Origin: Lachnospiraceae bacterium
Lineage (GTDB): Bacteria; Bacillota_A; Clostridia; Lachnospirales; Lachnospiraceae
Assembly (NCBI GenBank): GCA_017613595.1
Contig: JAGADM010000085.1
Span: 1 to 6,639 of the forward strand
DNA length: 6,639 bases
Reading direction: 5' to 3'
The notes beneath the pieces were generated by a model. It was given only the letters and a program-made list of their open reading frames with translations. It was not told where the DNA came from and ran no database searches. Within the stretch, counting starts at the first letter, position 1. Each line of letters starts with the position of its first letter. Positions 1 through 6,364 of the stretch are shown here, one piece after another. The translations under genes were made by a program, and so were the position numbers.

Positions 1-2772
1 CCGACCGCATCCCTTAAGGATACGCTCGCAGGCAAGCTTCCGCAGAGAAAGCTGACGACCGGCGCGGCAAAGGGCTACAGCTCCTACGGCAACCAGATCG
101 GTCTCGCAACCGGACTTGTTGATGAAATCTATCATCCGAACTACGTTGCAAAGCGTATGGAGATCGGTGCGGTTATGGGTGCCGCTCCGAGGGCAAATGT
201 AAAACGTGAGAATTCCGATCCCGGCGACGTGATCATTCTGATGGGCGGCCGTACCGGCCGTGACGGCTGCGGCGGCGCAACCGGTTCTTCGAAGAAGCAC
301 ACGACCGAGTCCATCCACACCTGCGGTGCGGAGGTACAGAAGGGTAACGCTCCGACCGAGCGTAAGCTGCAGAGACTGTTCCGCAGAGGCGAAGTCAGCA
401 AGCTTATCAAGAAGTGTAACGACTTCGGTGCCGGTGGCGTTTCGGTAGCGATCGGCGAGCTGGCAGCAGGACTTCGCGTGGACCTCGATAAGGTTCCGAA
501 GAAGTATGCCGGTCTTGACGGTACCGAGCTTGCAATCTCCGAATCCCAGGAGCGTATGGCAATCGTTGTCGATAAGAAGGATGCGGCGCAGATGCTTACT
601 TTCGCCGAGGAGGAGAACCTTGAGGCGGTTATCGTAGCCGAGGTTACGAAGGAACCCCGGCTTGTTCTTACCTGGAGAGGCAAGGAGATCGTTAACATCA
701 GCCGCGCGTTCCTCGACACGAACGGCGCGCATCAGGAGACTACGGCGGTTGTTAAGACGCCGTCGAAGAAGGATTCCTTCTTTAATAAGGATAATACGTA
801 TAAGGCACACAGCGTAGACAAGAAGGGCGGCTTCGGCGATACGTCGAAGGACGACGCGGAAGGACGCAAGGCGGCTTGGCTTACGATGCTTTCCGACCTG
901 AATGTCTGCTCGAAGAAGGGTCTCGTTGAGATGTTCGACTCCTCGATTGGAGCCTGCACGGTAACGATGCCTTACGGCGGCGTATACGAGAGCACCCCGA
1001 CCCAGACGATGATCGCAAAGCTTCCGGTTCTTGACGGCGCATGCGACACCGTAACGATGATGAGCTACGGCTTCGATCCGTACCTTTCCTCCTGGAGCCC
1101 GTTCCACGGTTCCGCTTACGCGGTGATCAGCTCCGTTGCGAAGATTGTTGCTTCGGGCGGTGACTATAAGAAGATCCGTTTCACGTTCCAGGAATACTTC
1201 CGCCGTCTCGGAAGCGATCCGAAGCGCTGGGGCGAGCCGCTCGCAGCTTTGCTCGGTGCGTATGAGGCACAGGTGAAGCTCGGACTTCCGTCCATCGGCG
1301 GTAAGGATTCGATGTCCGGCTCCTTCAACGAGATCGACGTTCCTCCGACACTCGTTTCCTTTGCCGTAGACACGGCGAAGCTTTCCGACATCGTAACCGA
1401 CGAGTTCAAGCAGGCCGGAAGCAAGGTAGTCGTATTTGACATGGTAAGAGACGCTTATGACCTTCCCGATTACGAGCAGGTAATGGCGATGTACGATAAG
1501 ATCCACGAACTGTCCGGAAAGGGCGCGTTCCGTTCGATGTACGCGCTCGGCAAGTACGGTATCGCGGAAGCAATGAGCAAGATGGCATTCGGTAACGGCC
1601 TCGGCATCCGCCTTTGCGGAAAAGTATCCCGCGAGGAAGCATTTGCCCCGGCATACGGCAGCATCCTTGCCGAAATCGACGAAGAGAAGCTCGCAATGCT
1701 TGATGAGGCTGGCATCGCTTACCGCAAGGTCGGCAAAGTAACCGACAACGCAACCTTCCTCTGGAAGATGAAGTCCGGCTGCTGCAACGGCGGCAGTGAA
1801 TCGGAAGAGTTCATGGAGATCAGTCTCGAGGAAGCTCTGAACGCATACAACGGAACGCTTGAGAAGGTATTCCCGACCAAGTCTCCGGTTGCGGCGCAGA
1901 TCGAAGGCACCAAGGTTCCCGCTCCGATCTACGAAGCAAAGAACATTTATATCGCAAAGAACAGGATTGCAAAGCCGAAGGTATTCATCCCGGTATTCCC
2001 GGGTACGAACTGCGAATACGATACGAAGCTTGCGTTCGAGCGTGCGGGCGCGGAGGTTGAAACGGTAGTATTCCGCAACATGACCGCGCAGAATATCGCC
2101 GATTCCGTAGAGGATTTCGTAAAGGCAATCGACGACGCGCAGATCCTGATGTTCCCCGGCGGTTTCTCCGCAGGTGACGAACCCGACGGATCGGGCAAAT
2201 TCATCGCTACCGCTTTCCGTAACCCGCGCATCAGCGATGCGGTTAACCGCCTCCTGAAGGACCGCGACGGTCTGGCACTCGGTATCTGTAACGGTTTCCA
2301 GGCACTCATTAAGCTCGGACTTGTTCCGTACGGCGAGATCGTTCCGCAGACTTCGGACAGCCCGACGCTTGCGATGAACAATATCGGCCGTCATATCAGC
2401 AAGAGCGTATATACGAAGGTGGTCAGCAACCTGAGCCCGTGGCTTAAGAAAGCCGAACTCGGCGGCGTATACAGCATTCCCGCTTCGCACGGCGAAGGCC
2501 GTTTCGTAGCCAATGACGAATGGCTCGGCAAGCTTCTCGCGAACGGACAGATCGCAACGCAGTACGTTGACGAGAACGGCAACCCGACGATGGTCGAGCA
2601 GTTCAACCCGAACGGTTCATACTGGGCAATCGAGGGTATCACTTCTCCGGACGGCCGCGTTCTCGGTAAGATGGCTCACTCCGAGCGCCGCGGAACCGGC
2701 GTCGCGAAGAACATCACCGGCGAGCAGAACCAGCTGATCTTCGAGAGCGGCGTGTCCTATTATAAGGATTGA
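1..2772 (+). CDS. purL: Phosphoribosylformylglycinamidine synthase, single-chain type, 5'-truncated
   Basis: FGAM synthase catalyses the fourth step of de novo purine synthesis: FGAR, glutamine and ATP give FGAM, glutamate and ADP in the cytoplasm. The reading frame is open from base 1 to a TGA, giving 923 visible residues; family members of this fused type are about 1,250 residues, so roughly the first quarter lies outside the window. Numbering from the window start, GNQIG is at 30-34, the glycine-rich nucleotide-site motif GGRTGRDG at 82-89, and GGKDSM of the second synthase half at 433-438. A class I glutaminase domain begins near 660 (FPGTNCEYD), with its nucleophile Cys763 in GICNGFQ and His830/Glu832 in HGEGRF. 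The fused glutaminase means no separate PurQ or PurS is needed. The internal ATG at 157 is not the start, because conserved sequence continues upstream of it. The gene is richer in G+C and more biased towards C/G-ending codons than the operon that follows. Confidence 0.97.
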   Translation, partial: PTASLKDTLAGKLPQRKLTTGAAKGYSSYGNQIGLATGLVDEIYHPNYVAKRMEIGAVMGAAPRANVKRENSDPGDVIILMGGRTGRDGCGGATGSSKKHTTESIHTCGAEVQKGNAPTERKLQRLFRRGEVSKLIKKCNDFGAGGVSVAIGELAAGLRVDLDKVPKKYAGLDGTELAISESQERMAIVVDKKDAAQMLTFAEEENLEAVIVAEVTKEPRLVLTWRGKEIVNISRAFLDTNGAHQETTAVVKTPSKKDSFFNKDNTYKAHSVDKKGGFGDTSKDDAEGRKAAWLTMLSDLNVCSKKGLVEMFDSSIGACTVTMPYGGVYESTPTQTMIAKLPVLDGACDTVTMMSYGFDPYLSSWSPFHGSAYAVISSVAKIVASGGDYKKIRFTFQEYFRRLGSDPKRWGEPLAALLGAYEAQVKLGLPSIGGKDSMSGSFNEIDVPPTLVSFAVDTAKLSDIVTDEFKQAGSKVVVFDMVRDAYDLPDYEQVMAMYDKIHELSGKGAFRSMYALGKYGIAEAMSKMAFGNGLGIRLCGKVSREEAFAPAYGSILAEIDEEKLAMLDEAGIAYRKVGKVTDNATFLWKMKSGCCNGGSESEEFMEISLEEALNAYNGTLEKVFPTKSPVAAQIEGTKVPAPIYEAKNIYIAKNRIAKPKVFIPVFPGTNCEYDTKLAFERAGAEVETVVFRNMTAQNIADSVEDFVKAIDDAQILMFPGGFSAGDEPDGSGKFIATAFRNPRISDAVNRLLKDRDGLALGICNGFQALIKLGLVPYGEIVPQTSDSPTLAMNNIGRHISKSVYTKVVSNLSPWLKKAELGGVYSIPASHGEGRFVANDEWLGKLLANGQIATQYVDENGNPTMVEQFNPNGSYWAIEGITSPDGRVLGKMAHSERRGTGVAKNITGEQNQLIFESGVSYYKD

Positions 2773-2799
2773 TCCCGGTTTTATTGAGAAAAGTATTTG

Positions 2800-2808
2800 T
2801 GTTATAAT
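2800..2808 (+). promoter_or_regulatory. Extended -10 promoter of the sigma factor operon
   Basis: TGTTATAAT is a perfect TATAAT (2803-2808) preceded by TGn, the extended -10 form that tolerates a weak -35 element. The best -35 at normal spacing is poor (TTTATT at 2780-2785, 17 nt spacer); TTGAGA at 2784-2789 is a better match but only 13 nt away. It lies between the purL stop and the sigma gene on the correct strand. The start of transcription would fall near 2815, inside the left arm of the purL terminator. It resembles a housekeeping sigma-A promoter, so the operon may have basal expression independent of its own sigma factor. Confidence 0.65.
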
Positions 2809-2810
2809 AT

Positions 2811-2857
2811 CAGCCTCGGAAAATGTGAAAAAATGCATTTTCCGGGGCTGAATTTTT
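2811..2857 (+). terminator. Rho-independent terminator after purL
   Basis: Positions 2811-2825 pair with 2836-2850 to give a 15-bp stem with a single G-U pair and a 10-nt loop, followed by AATTTTT ending at 2857. This is a textbook intrinsic terminator 38 nt past the purL stop. It should isolate purL from the sigma operon, although the promoter of that operon sits just upstream of it. Confidence 0.85.
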
Positions 2858-2906
2858 CAATCGGATGCACTAATAAGCAGAAGGGTTACAGGAAAGGGGA
2901 AAATGT

Positions 2907-3464
2907 ATGGATCCGGGAGCGGAAAGTTACCGCAGATACCTCTTGGGCGATAAGAGCGGACTGGAAGAGATTATCGGATTATTTTACGACGGTTTGATTC
3001 TGTACCTGAATCTGTATGTACGGAACCTGACCGAAGCGGAGGAACTTGCAGAAGAGACGCTGTTTGTTCTTGTTTCAAAGAAACCGGCATTTTCCGGGAA
3101 ATCCTCTTTCAAGACCTGGCTTTATGCGATCGGAAGGCATACGGCCATCCGTTATCTTCACCGTCGTTCCCGGGAGGTCTCGGTCGCAGATATGGAATCG
3201 GAATCCGGCCGGGGGCAGATACAGGATGCGGAGAGGACGATATTAATAAAGGAACGGGATCGGAATCTGTATCGATGCCTCAGCCGCCTGAAGGATGATT
3301 ACCGGCAGGTGATCTGGCTTCGGTATTATGAACAGATGAGCAATAAAATGATCGCGGCTGTTATGAAGAAAAGCGTGTACAGCGTGGAGCATCTTTTGAA
3401 GAGAGCAAAAGAAGCATTACGGACAGAATTGGAAAAGGAGGGATTTCCGTATGAGGAGTCATGA
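2907..3464 (+). CDS. ECF-family RNA polymerase sigma factor
   Basis: This 185-residue protein has the size and two-domain plan of group IV (ECF) sigma factors, which direct RNA polymerase to a small regulon in response to envelope or extracellular cues. Region 2 spans about residues 18-87: the EAEELAEETLFVLV segment (43-56) corresponds to the usual AEDLxQETF-type helix, and FKTWLYAIGRHTAIRYLHRR (68-87) to the DNA-melting and -10 recognition helices. An acidic linker (about 95-112) follows. Region 4 covers about 118-172, with a helix-turn-helix at about 144-170 (MSNKMIAAVMKKSVYSVEHLLKRAKEAL). The ATG at 2907 is chosen because of GGAAAGGGG at 2891-2899; an ATG at 2903 is in another frame. The next gene starts 14 nt before this stop, so the two are probably translationally coupled. 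The family is clear, but the subgroup and the target promoters are not. Confidence 0.9.
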   Translation: MDPGAESYRRYLLGDKSGLEEIIGLFYDGLILYLNLYVRNLTEAEELAEETLFVLVSKKPAFSGKSSFKTWLYAIGRHTAIRYLHRRSREVSVADMESESGRGQIQDAERTILIKERDRNLYRCLSRLKDDYRQVIWLRYYEQMSNKMIAAVMKKSVYSVEHLLKRAKEALRTELEKEGFPYEES

Positions 3465-4056
3465 AGAAGTATTCTCCCGTCTGCTGGAACGGGAGAAAGA
3501 GTATCTGCTGATGCGGGAATCACGGCATAAGAGAATCCGGCGAATCTGTATTTTAGCATTATCCGGCAGTGTCGCAATTCTGCTGGTAATTGCGTTAATC
3601 GTGGCAGTGAGGAATGCTGAGACCGTTCCCCAAAACCGCGATAATGTTGTTACCGGAGAGCTTGTTCAGCGCCCGACGGTTCTTTCGCCGACCCCTGTGG
3701 TTACTCCGGAGGCGTATGTATGTTCCTGGAAGGCGGAAACTCAGGAAGCCTACGCGGAAATTGACAGGGACCAAAAGAGAGTATATGCCGTAACCAATAA
3801 CACGGAGGAAAACCGGACTGCAACCGTTATCGTGACCTATTACAGTCTGAATGCGGAGTTCAATCAAATCACTTCCCATACGGTAGAAAAGTCCTGCACG
3901 GGTACTTCGGCGGAAATACCCATTGCAGTTTCCGAAAATGAGGTAATCAACCGCATCAGTACTGAGCATATAATCTATGAAAACGGAAGTCCGGTGTATA
4001 CCGAACGGTTTTTTATCATAGCGGAGGAATCCGTGCTTTTAGAAGGAGGAGAATAG
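3451..4056 (+). CDS. Single-pass membrane protein, putative partner (anti-sigma candidate) of the ECF sigma factor
   Basis: I do not recognise this 201-residue protein as a named family. It has a charged, probably helical N-terminal segment (residues 1-31, many Glu/Arg/Lys), one membrane helix at about 32-53, a Pro/Thr-rich stretch (about 75-87, with SPTPVVTPE) and a C-terminal domain of about 110 residues with alternating beta-like segments. Positive charges before the membrane helix (HKRIRR, 26-31) predict that the N-terminus is in the cytoplasm and the C-terminal domain outside. Cys91 and Cys149 are both in the outer domain and could form a disulfide. Its position directly after, and overlapping, an ECF sigma gene is typical of anti-sigma factors, but there is no HxxxCxxC zinc anti-sigma motif and the inner segment is very short. 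GGAGGG at 3437-3442 supports the ATG at 3451. The anti-sigma role is inferred from context only. Confidence 0.75.
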   Translation: MRSHEEVFSRLLEREKEYLLMRESRHKRIRRICILALSGSVAILLVIALIVAVRNAETVPQNRDNVVTGELVQRPTVLSPTPVVTPEAYVCSWKAETQEAYAEIDRDQKRVYAVTNNTEENRTATVIVTYYSLNAEFNQITSHTVEKSCTGTSAEIPIAVSENEVINRISTEHIIYENGSPVYTERFFIIAEESVLLEGGE

Positions 4057-4060
4057 TATT

Positions 4061-5527
4061 ATGAAGAAGACAGTAGCGGTATTGGGATTGATCCTTGTCG
4101 TGCTGGCAGCGGTCTCATGTACGAAGAAGCAGGATAATCCTTCTGTAACCCCGTCGGAAGTTACACAGGCGGTCAACCCTGAGATTACGCCGGAGGGAAC
4201 GCCGACGGCAGAGGCAACCATCTCCCCGACTCCGACGCAGAAAAATACGCTGACCCCGACGCTTAACCCGGCTTACGAACCCAGAATCAACTGGGTGGTC
4301 AGCTTTATTAATGGTCCGACCAAGGCGGAACAGGATAAGATTAACCGCCTGCTTAGGGAGAAGGGAATCGACTGTTATGTAAACTTTATCTTTAATCCCA
4401 AAGCGGATGATTCGGAAGAATACCTGAAGTGGCTGAACGAGGCACACACTTCGTATATGAAATATGACATTATCAATTCTCAGGCGAGACCGGCAGAAAG
4501 CAACAAGAATTATCCTTTGATCATTGAAAGGGATTATATGATTGACCTGTCGGAGTATTTACAAACGGAGCTGGGAGCAAAACTCTATCAGGCGTATGCG
4601 CCGATGGACTGGGATCTGATAAGAATTGACGGAGCCATTCGTTCAATCCCGAGTATCACAACTTTGAGTCATCGGTATCGGGGCGTGTTTTTAAGTGTAA
4701 ACGATAAATATGCGGAATGGTTTGAAGACTTTGACGGAAGTTACGAGAGTCTTCGTAAGATCTATGACGATATCGGAGACCGAAGTCTTGTAATTCAAAT
4801 GGATATGACAGGCCAGGTGCTGTTCGCGTGTATGGGATATCAAACGATCAACAATGCAATCCTCTATGACCAAAAGCAGGACAGGATTCTGTCTGTTTTA
4901 GATGTCAGCGATCAGTTGAATACGCTTACGGCCGAATTGCATCGGGATTTGTCGGAAGGAATACTGGAGGCGCCGTATGGTCAGGAAAAGGTCGAAAAAG
5001 AAGTACTCGCGGAGTATTATCGGTTTGACCGAAAGAAAAAGGAAGGTTACACGGATATCCTGATTACGGAAGATTTAGGTCTTGCGCGCCGCGGATTCAA
5101 TTACGGAATATCCAAGGACTCCGAAAAGAAAGACCTTGCTTTTCAGGTTCTGGCGACATGTTATTCCGATCCGGAGATTGCGGCAATCCTTCGAAAACCC
5201 TTAGAGGCGGAGGAGGAAGGAAGCTGGGAGGAGCGAATGGAACGGTTAAAGGATGTGGATATCACGAAAGCACCGTTATTCGGGTTTTCGGTATTTGTTA
5301 ATAAGACCGAATATCCTGCGGAAAACTATATGTCCGAGCATGTTATCTCGTCGGTTTTAATAGAATTGTTTGGTGCAAACCACTACAGTCCGAACCGCAC
5401 CGTGAATCCGGTTTATCACGAACTGGATTTTACCTATGAAAAGAAAAGCCTTTCCTATTCGCGGCTGATAGAAGAGTATCGCCGGCAGCTTGGTGAGTTT
5501 CGAAAAAAGCAGAATTCCGGCAGCTGA
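4061..5527 (+). CDS. Lipoprotein with an extracellular solute-binding-protein-like domain
   Basis: This 488-residue protein starts with a lipoprotein signal peptide: MKK, a hydrophobic core, then AAVSC with Cys20 as the predicted lipidated residue, so it should be anchored to the outer face of the membrane. Residues 21-75 form a Thr/Pro-rich spacer (TPSEV, TPEGTPTAE, SPTPTQ, LTPTLNP), which may lift the body away from the membrane. From about 76 to the end it resembles family 1 ABC solute-binding proteins, including the type with a C-terminal DUF3502-like tail: an opening INWVVSFI strand and helix, YDIINS, a MIDLSEYLQTE helix, IDGAIRSIPS, and a closing LIEEYRRQLGEF helix. AGGAGG at 4044-4049 supports the start 4 nt after the preceding stop. 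No permease or ATPase gene is adjacent in the visible DNA, so it may sense a ligand for the sigma module instead of feeding transport. Lipoprotein status is strong; the exact family is less certain. Confidence 0.8.
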   Translation: MKKTVAVLGLILVVLAAVSCTKKQDNPSVTPSEVTQAVNPEITPEGTPTAEATISPTPTQKNTLTPTLNPAYEPRINWVVSFINGPTKAEQDKINRLLREKGIDCYVNFIFNPKADDSEEYLKWLNEAHTSYMKYDIINSQARPAESNKNYPLIIERDYMIDLSEYLQTELGAKLYQAYAPMDWDLIRIDGAIRSIPSITTLSHRYRGVFLSVNDKYAEWFEDFDGSYESLRKIYDDIGDRSLVIQMDMTGQVLFACMGYQTINNAILYDQKQDRILSVLDVSDQLNTLTAELHRDLSEGILEAPYGQEKVEKEVLAEYYRFDRKKKEGYTDILITEDLGLARRGFNYGISKDSEKKDLAFQVLATCYSDPEIAAILRKPLEAEEEGSWEERMERLKDVDITKAPLFGFSVFVNKTEYPAENYMSEHVISSVLIELFGANHYSPNRTVNPVYHELDFTYEKKSLSYSRLIEEYRRQLGEFRKKQNSGS

Positions 5528-5552
5528 TTGAATAAATACGAAACCGGTATTA

Positions 5553-5596
5553 GAAAGAAGAGGGGAGTGTGCCGCATGGCATTCCCCTCTTCTTTC
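5553..5596 (+). terminator. Hairpin at the end of the sigma operon, probable terminator
   Basis: Positions 5553-5569 pair with 5580-5596 in a 17-bp stem with one G-U pair and a 10-nt loop, 25 nt after the lipoprotein stop. The left arm is purine-rich and the right arm pyrimidine-rich (CCCCTCTTCTTTC). No run of T follows the stem, so termination efficiency is uncertain; it could instead protect the mRNA 3' end. Confidence 0.6.
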
Positions 5597-5663
5597 GGAA
5601 AATACGATGTGAAAAGGCCGGAAAGAGGGGAAAAAACAGCAGTAAATTTCTTGAAAATAATGC

Positions 5664-5692
5664 TTGCATTTTATATTTCGTTATGTTACAAT
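5664..5692 (+). promoter_or_regulatory. Promoter of the S10 ribosomal protein operon
   Basis: TTGCAT (5664-5669) and TACAAT (5687-5692) are separated by 17 nt, and TGT immediately before TACAAT makes it an extended -10 element. Transcription would begin near 5699. A second, overlapping candidate is TTGAAA (5651-5656) with TATATT (5672-5677), whose spacer of 15 nt is less favourable. The region is A+T-rich between a hairpin terminator and the leader, as expected for a strong promoter. Confidence 0.65.
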
Positions 5693-5869
5693 TGGTTTCG
5701 CTGTGACGTGATAGCTGTGAAGCGTGAGGTTGCCGGCCGCAAGGTCGGGTTTTCCGTGGAGCGAATGTCATGAGTCAATTCTGGCGACAAGTCACTGTAC
5801 CAATACCAACATTCTTCTGCCAATCGCGGCAGATAAGACGTGTGAAACAAAGGTAATTCGGTAACACAG

Positions 5870-5896
5870 CCAAGCAGAAATGCTTGGTATTATTTT
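5870..5896 (+). terminator. Possible attenuator hairpin within the rpsJ leader
   Basis: CCAAGCA (5870-5876), a GAAA tetraloop and TGCTTGG (5881-5887) form a perfect 7-bp hairpin. TATTATTTT follows directly (5888-5896), a broken U-rich tract. This could act as a weak intrinsic terminator 87 nt before the rpsJ start. The stem is short and its G+C content moderate, so it could equally be a stable structural hairpin of the leader. Confidence 0.4.
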
Positions 5897-5963
5897 CCGA
5901 AAAGCAGGAAACACACGGTTGAGTGTACAGGCACCACTTGTTGTACTTTACCCACTAAGTGCG

Positions 5964-5972
5964 AAAAGGAGG
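5964..5972 (+). promoter_or_regulatory. Ribosome binding site of rpsJ
   Basis: AAAAGGAGG lies 10 nt before the ATG at 5983 and fixes that codon as the start. The frame is also open from a GTG at 5959, but that start would translate through the ribosome binding site and has none of its own. Confidence 0.9.
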
Positions 5973-5982
5973 CGCTATTTTT

Positions 5983-6300
5983 ATGGCAAGCAATGTAATG
6001 AGAATCACATTGAAGGCTTATGATCATCAGTTAATCGATGCATCTGCAGCAAAGATCGTGGAGAACGCGAAGAAGACCGGTTCCAAGGTGAGCGGACCTG
6101 TGCCGTTGCCGACGAAGAAGGACATCGTTACGATTCTCCGTGCTACTCACAAGTATAAGGATTCGCGTGAGCAGTTCGAGCAGAGAACGCATAAGAGATT
6201 GATTGACATCATTAACCCCGGCGAGAAGACAATGGAAGTTCTTCAGCGCTTGGAAATGCCGGCCGGTGTATTCATCGGCATCAAGATGATCACCAAATAA
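5983..6300 (+). CDS. rpsJ: 30S ribosomal protein S10 (NusE)
   Basis: The 105-residue product matches S10 along its whole length, which is about 102-105 residues in bacteria. S10 is part of the 30S head and, as NusE, of transcription antitermination complexes with NusB. Recognisable segments are the N-terminal [20 protein letters not shown] (7-26), the S10 signature region with SGPVPLPT (37-44), and [20 protein letters not shown] (57-76), which contains the long loop that penetrates the ribosome in known structures. It is the first gene of the S10 operon, followed by rplC after 64 nt, the usual bacterial order. The start is fixed by the strong ribosome binding site 10 nt upstream. Confidence 0.98.
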   Translation: MASNVMRITLKAYDHQLIDASAAKIVENAKKTGSKVSGPVPLPTKKDIVTILRATHKYKDSREQFEQRTHKRLIDIINPGEKTMEVLQRLEMPAGVFIGIKMITK

Positions 6301-6320
6301 ATCATCTTGTGATTTAGAAT

Positions 6321-6336
6321 GACCCCATCCGGGGTC
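6321..6336 (+). other. Small GC-rich hairpin between rpsJ and rplC
   Basis: GACCCC (6321-6326) and GGGGTC (6331-6336) form a perfect 6-bp stem with an ATCC loop in the 64-nt gap. No T-run follows, so it is not a normal terminator. It ends 15 nt before the rplC ribosome binding site and could affect mRNA stability or translation. Confidence 0.5.
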
Positions 6337-6364
6337 CGCTGTAGATTTAACAGGAGGTACTACA

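Larger units (their letters stand above)
5699..5982 (+). promoter_or_regulatory. Structured 5' leader of the rpsJ operon
   Basis: About 283 nt separate the predicted transcription start from rpsJ and hold no convincing gene. Visible helices are: 5733-5738 with 5743-5748 around a GCAA loop; 5813-5821 with 5828-5838 (two-nucleotide bulge); 5841-5844 with 5865-5868; 5870-5876 with 5881-5887 around a GAAA loop; and 5913-5916 with 5923-5926. GTGAC at 5703-5707 can also pair with GTCAC at 5791-5795, which would close a larger domain. Long structured leaders on ribosomal protein operons often mediate feedback by one of the encoded proteins. My impression is that related Clostridia carry a similar leader upstream of rpsJ, but I cannot verify this and assign no named RNA family. 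Confidence 0.6.

Noticed and set aside
141..719. Minus-strand open frame of 192 codons opposite purL, and similar ones elsewhere in purL
   Set aside because: These are antisense shadows of a strongly biased, G+C-rich gene. The Ser/Arg/Pro-rich products show no domains and no ribosome binding sites.
2784..2808. TTGAGA (2784-2789) paired with TATAAT (2803-2808) as a standard promoter
   Set aside because: The 13-nt spacer is too short for a normal -35/-10 pair; the extended -10 form explains the site better.
2797..2997. Plus-strand open frame of 66 codons starting before the sigma gene
   Set aside because: It spans the terminator hairpin and overlaps the sigma gene in another frame, with no ribosome binding site at its start.
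5528..5773. Open frame of 81 codons starting with TTG right after the lipoprotein stop
   Set aside because: It has no ribosome binding site, runs through the hairpin at 5553-5596 and through the rpsJ promoter into the leader, and its product looks like no protein.
5717..5773. Possible leader peptide of 18 codons starting at GTG 5717 and ending in ATG TCA TGA
   Set aside because: It has no clear Shine-Dalgarno sequence, uses a weak start, and overlaps the GCAA-loop hairpin at 5733-5748, which better explains the sequence.
5959..5982. Upstream GTG start that would add 8 residues to S10
   Set aside because: The added stretch contains the ribosome binding site for ATG 5983, and S10 homologs begin at the later start.
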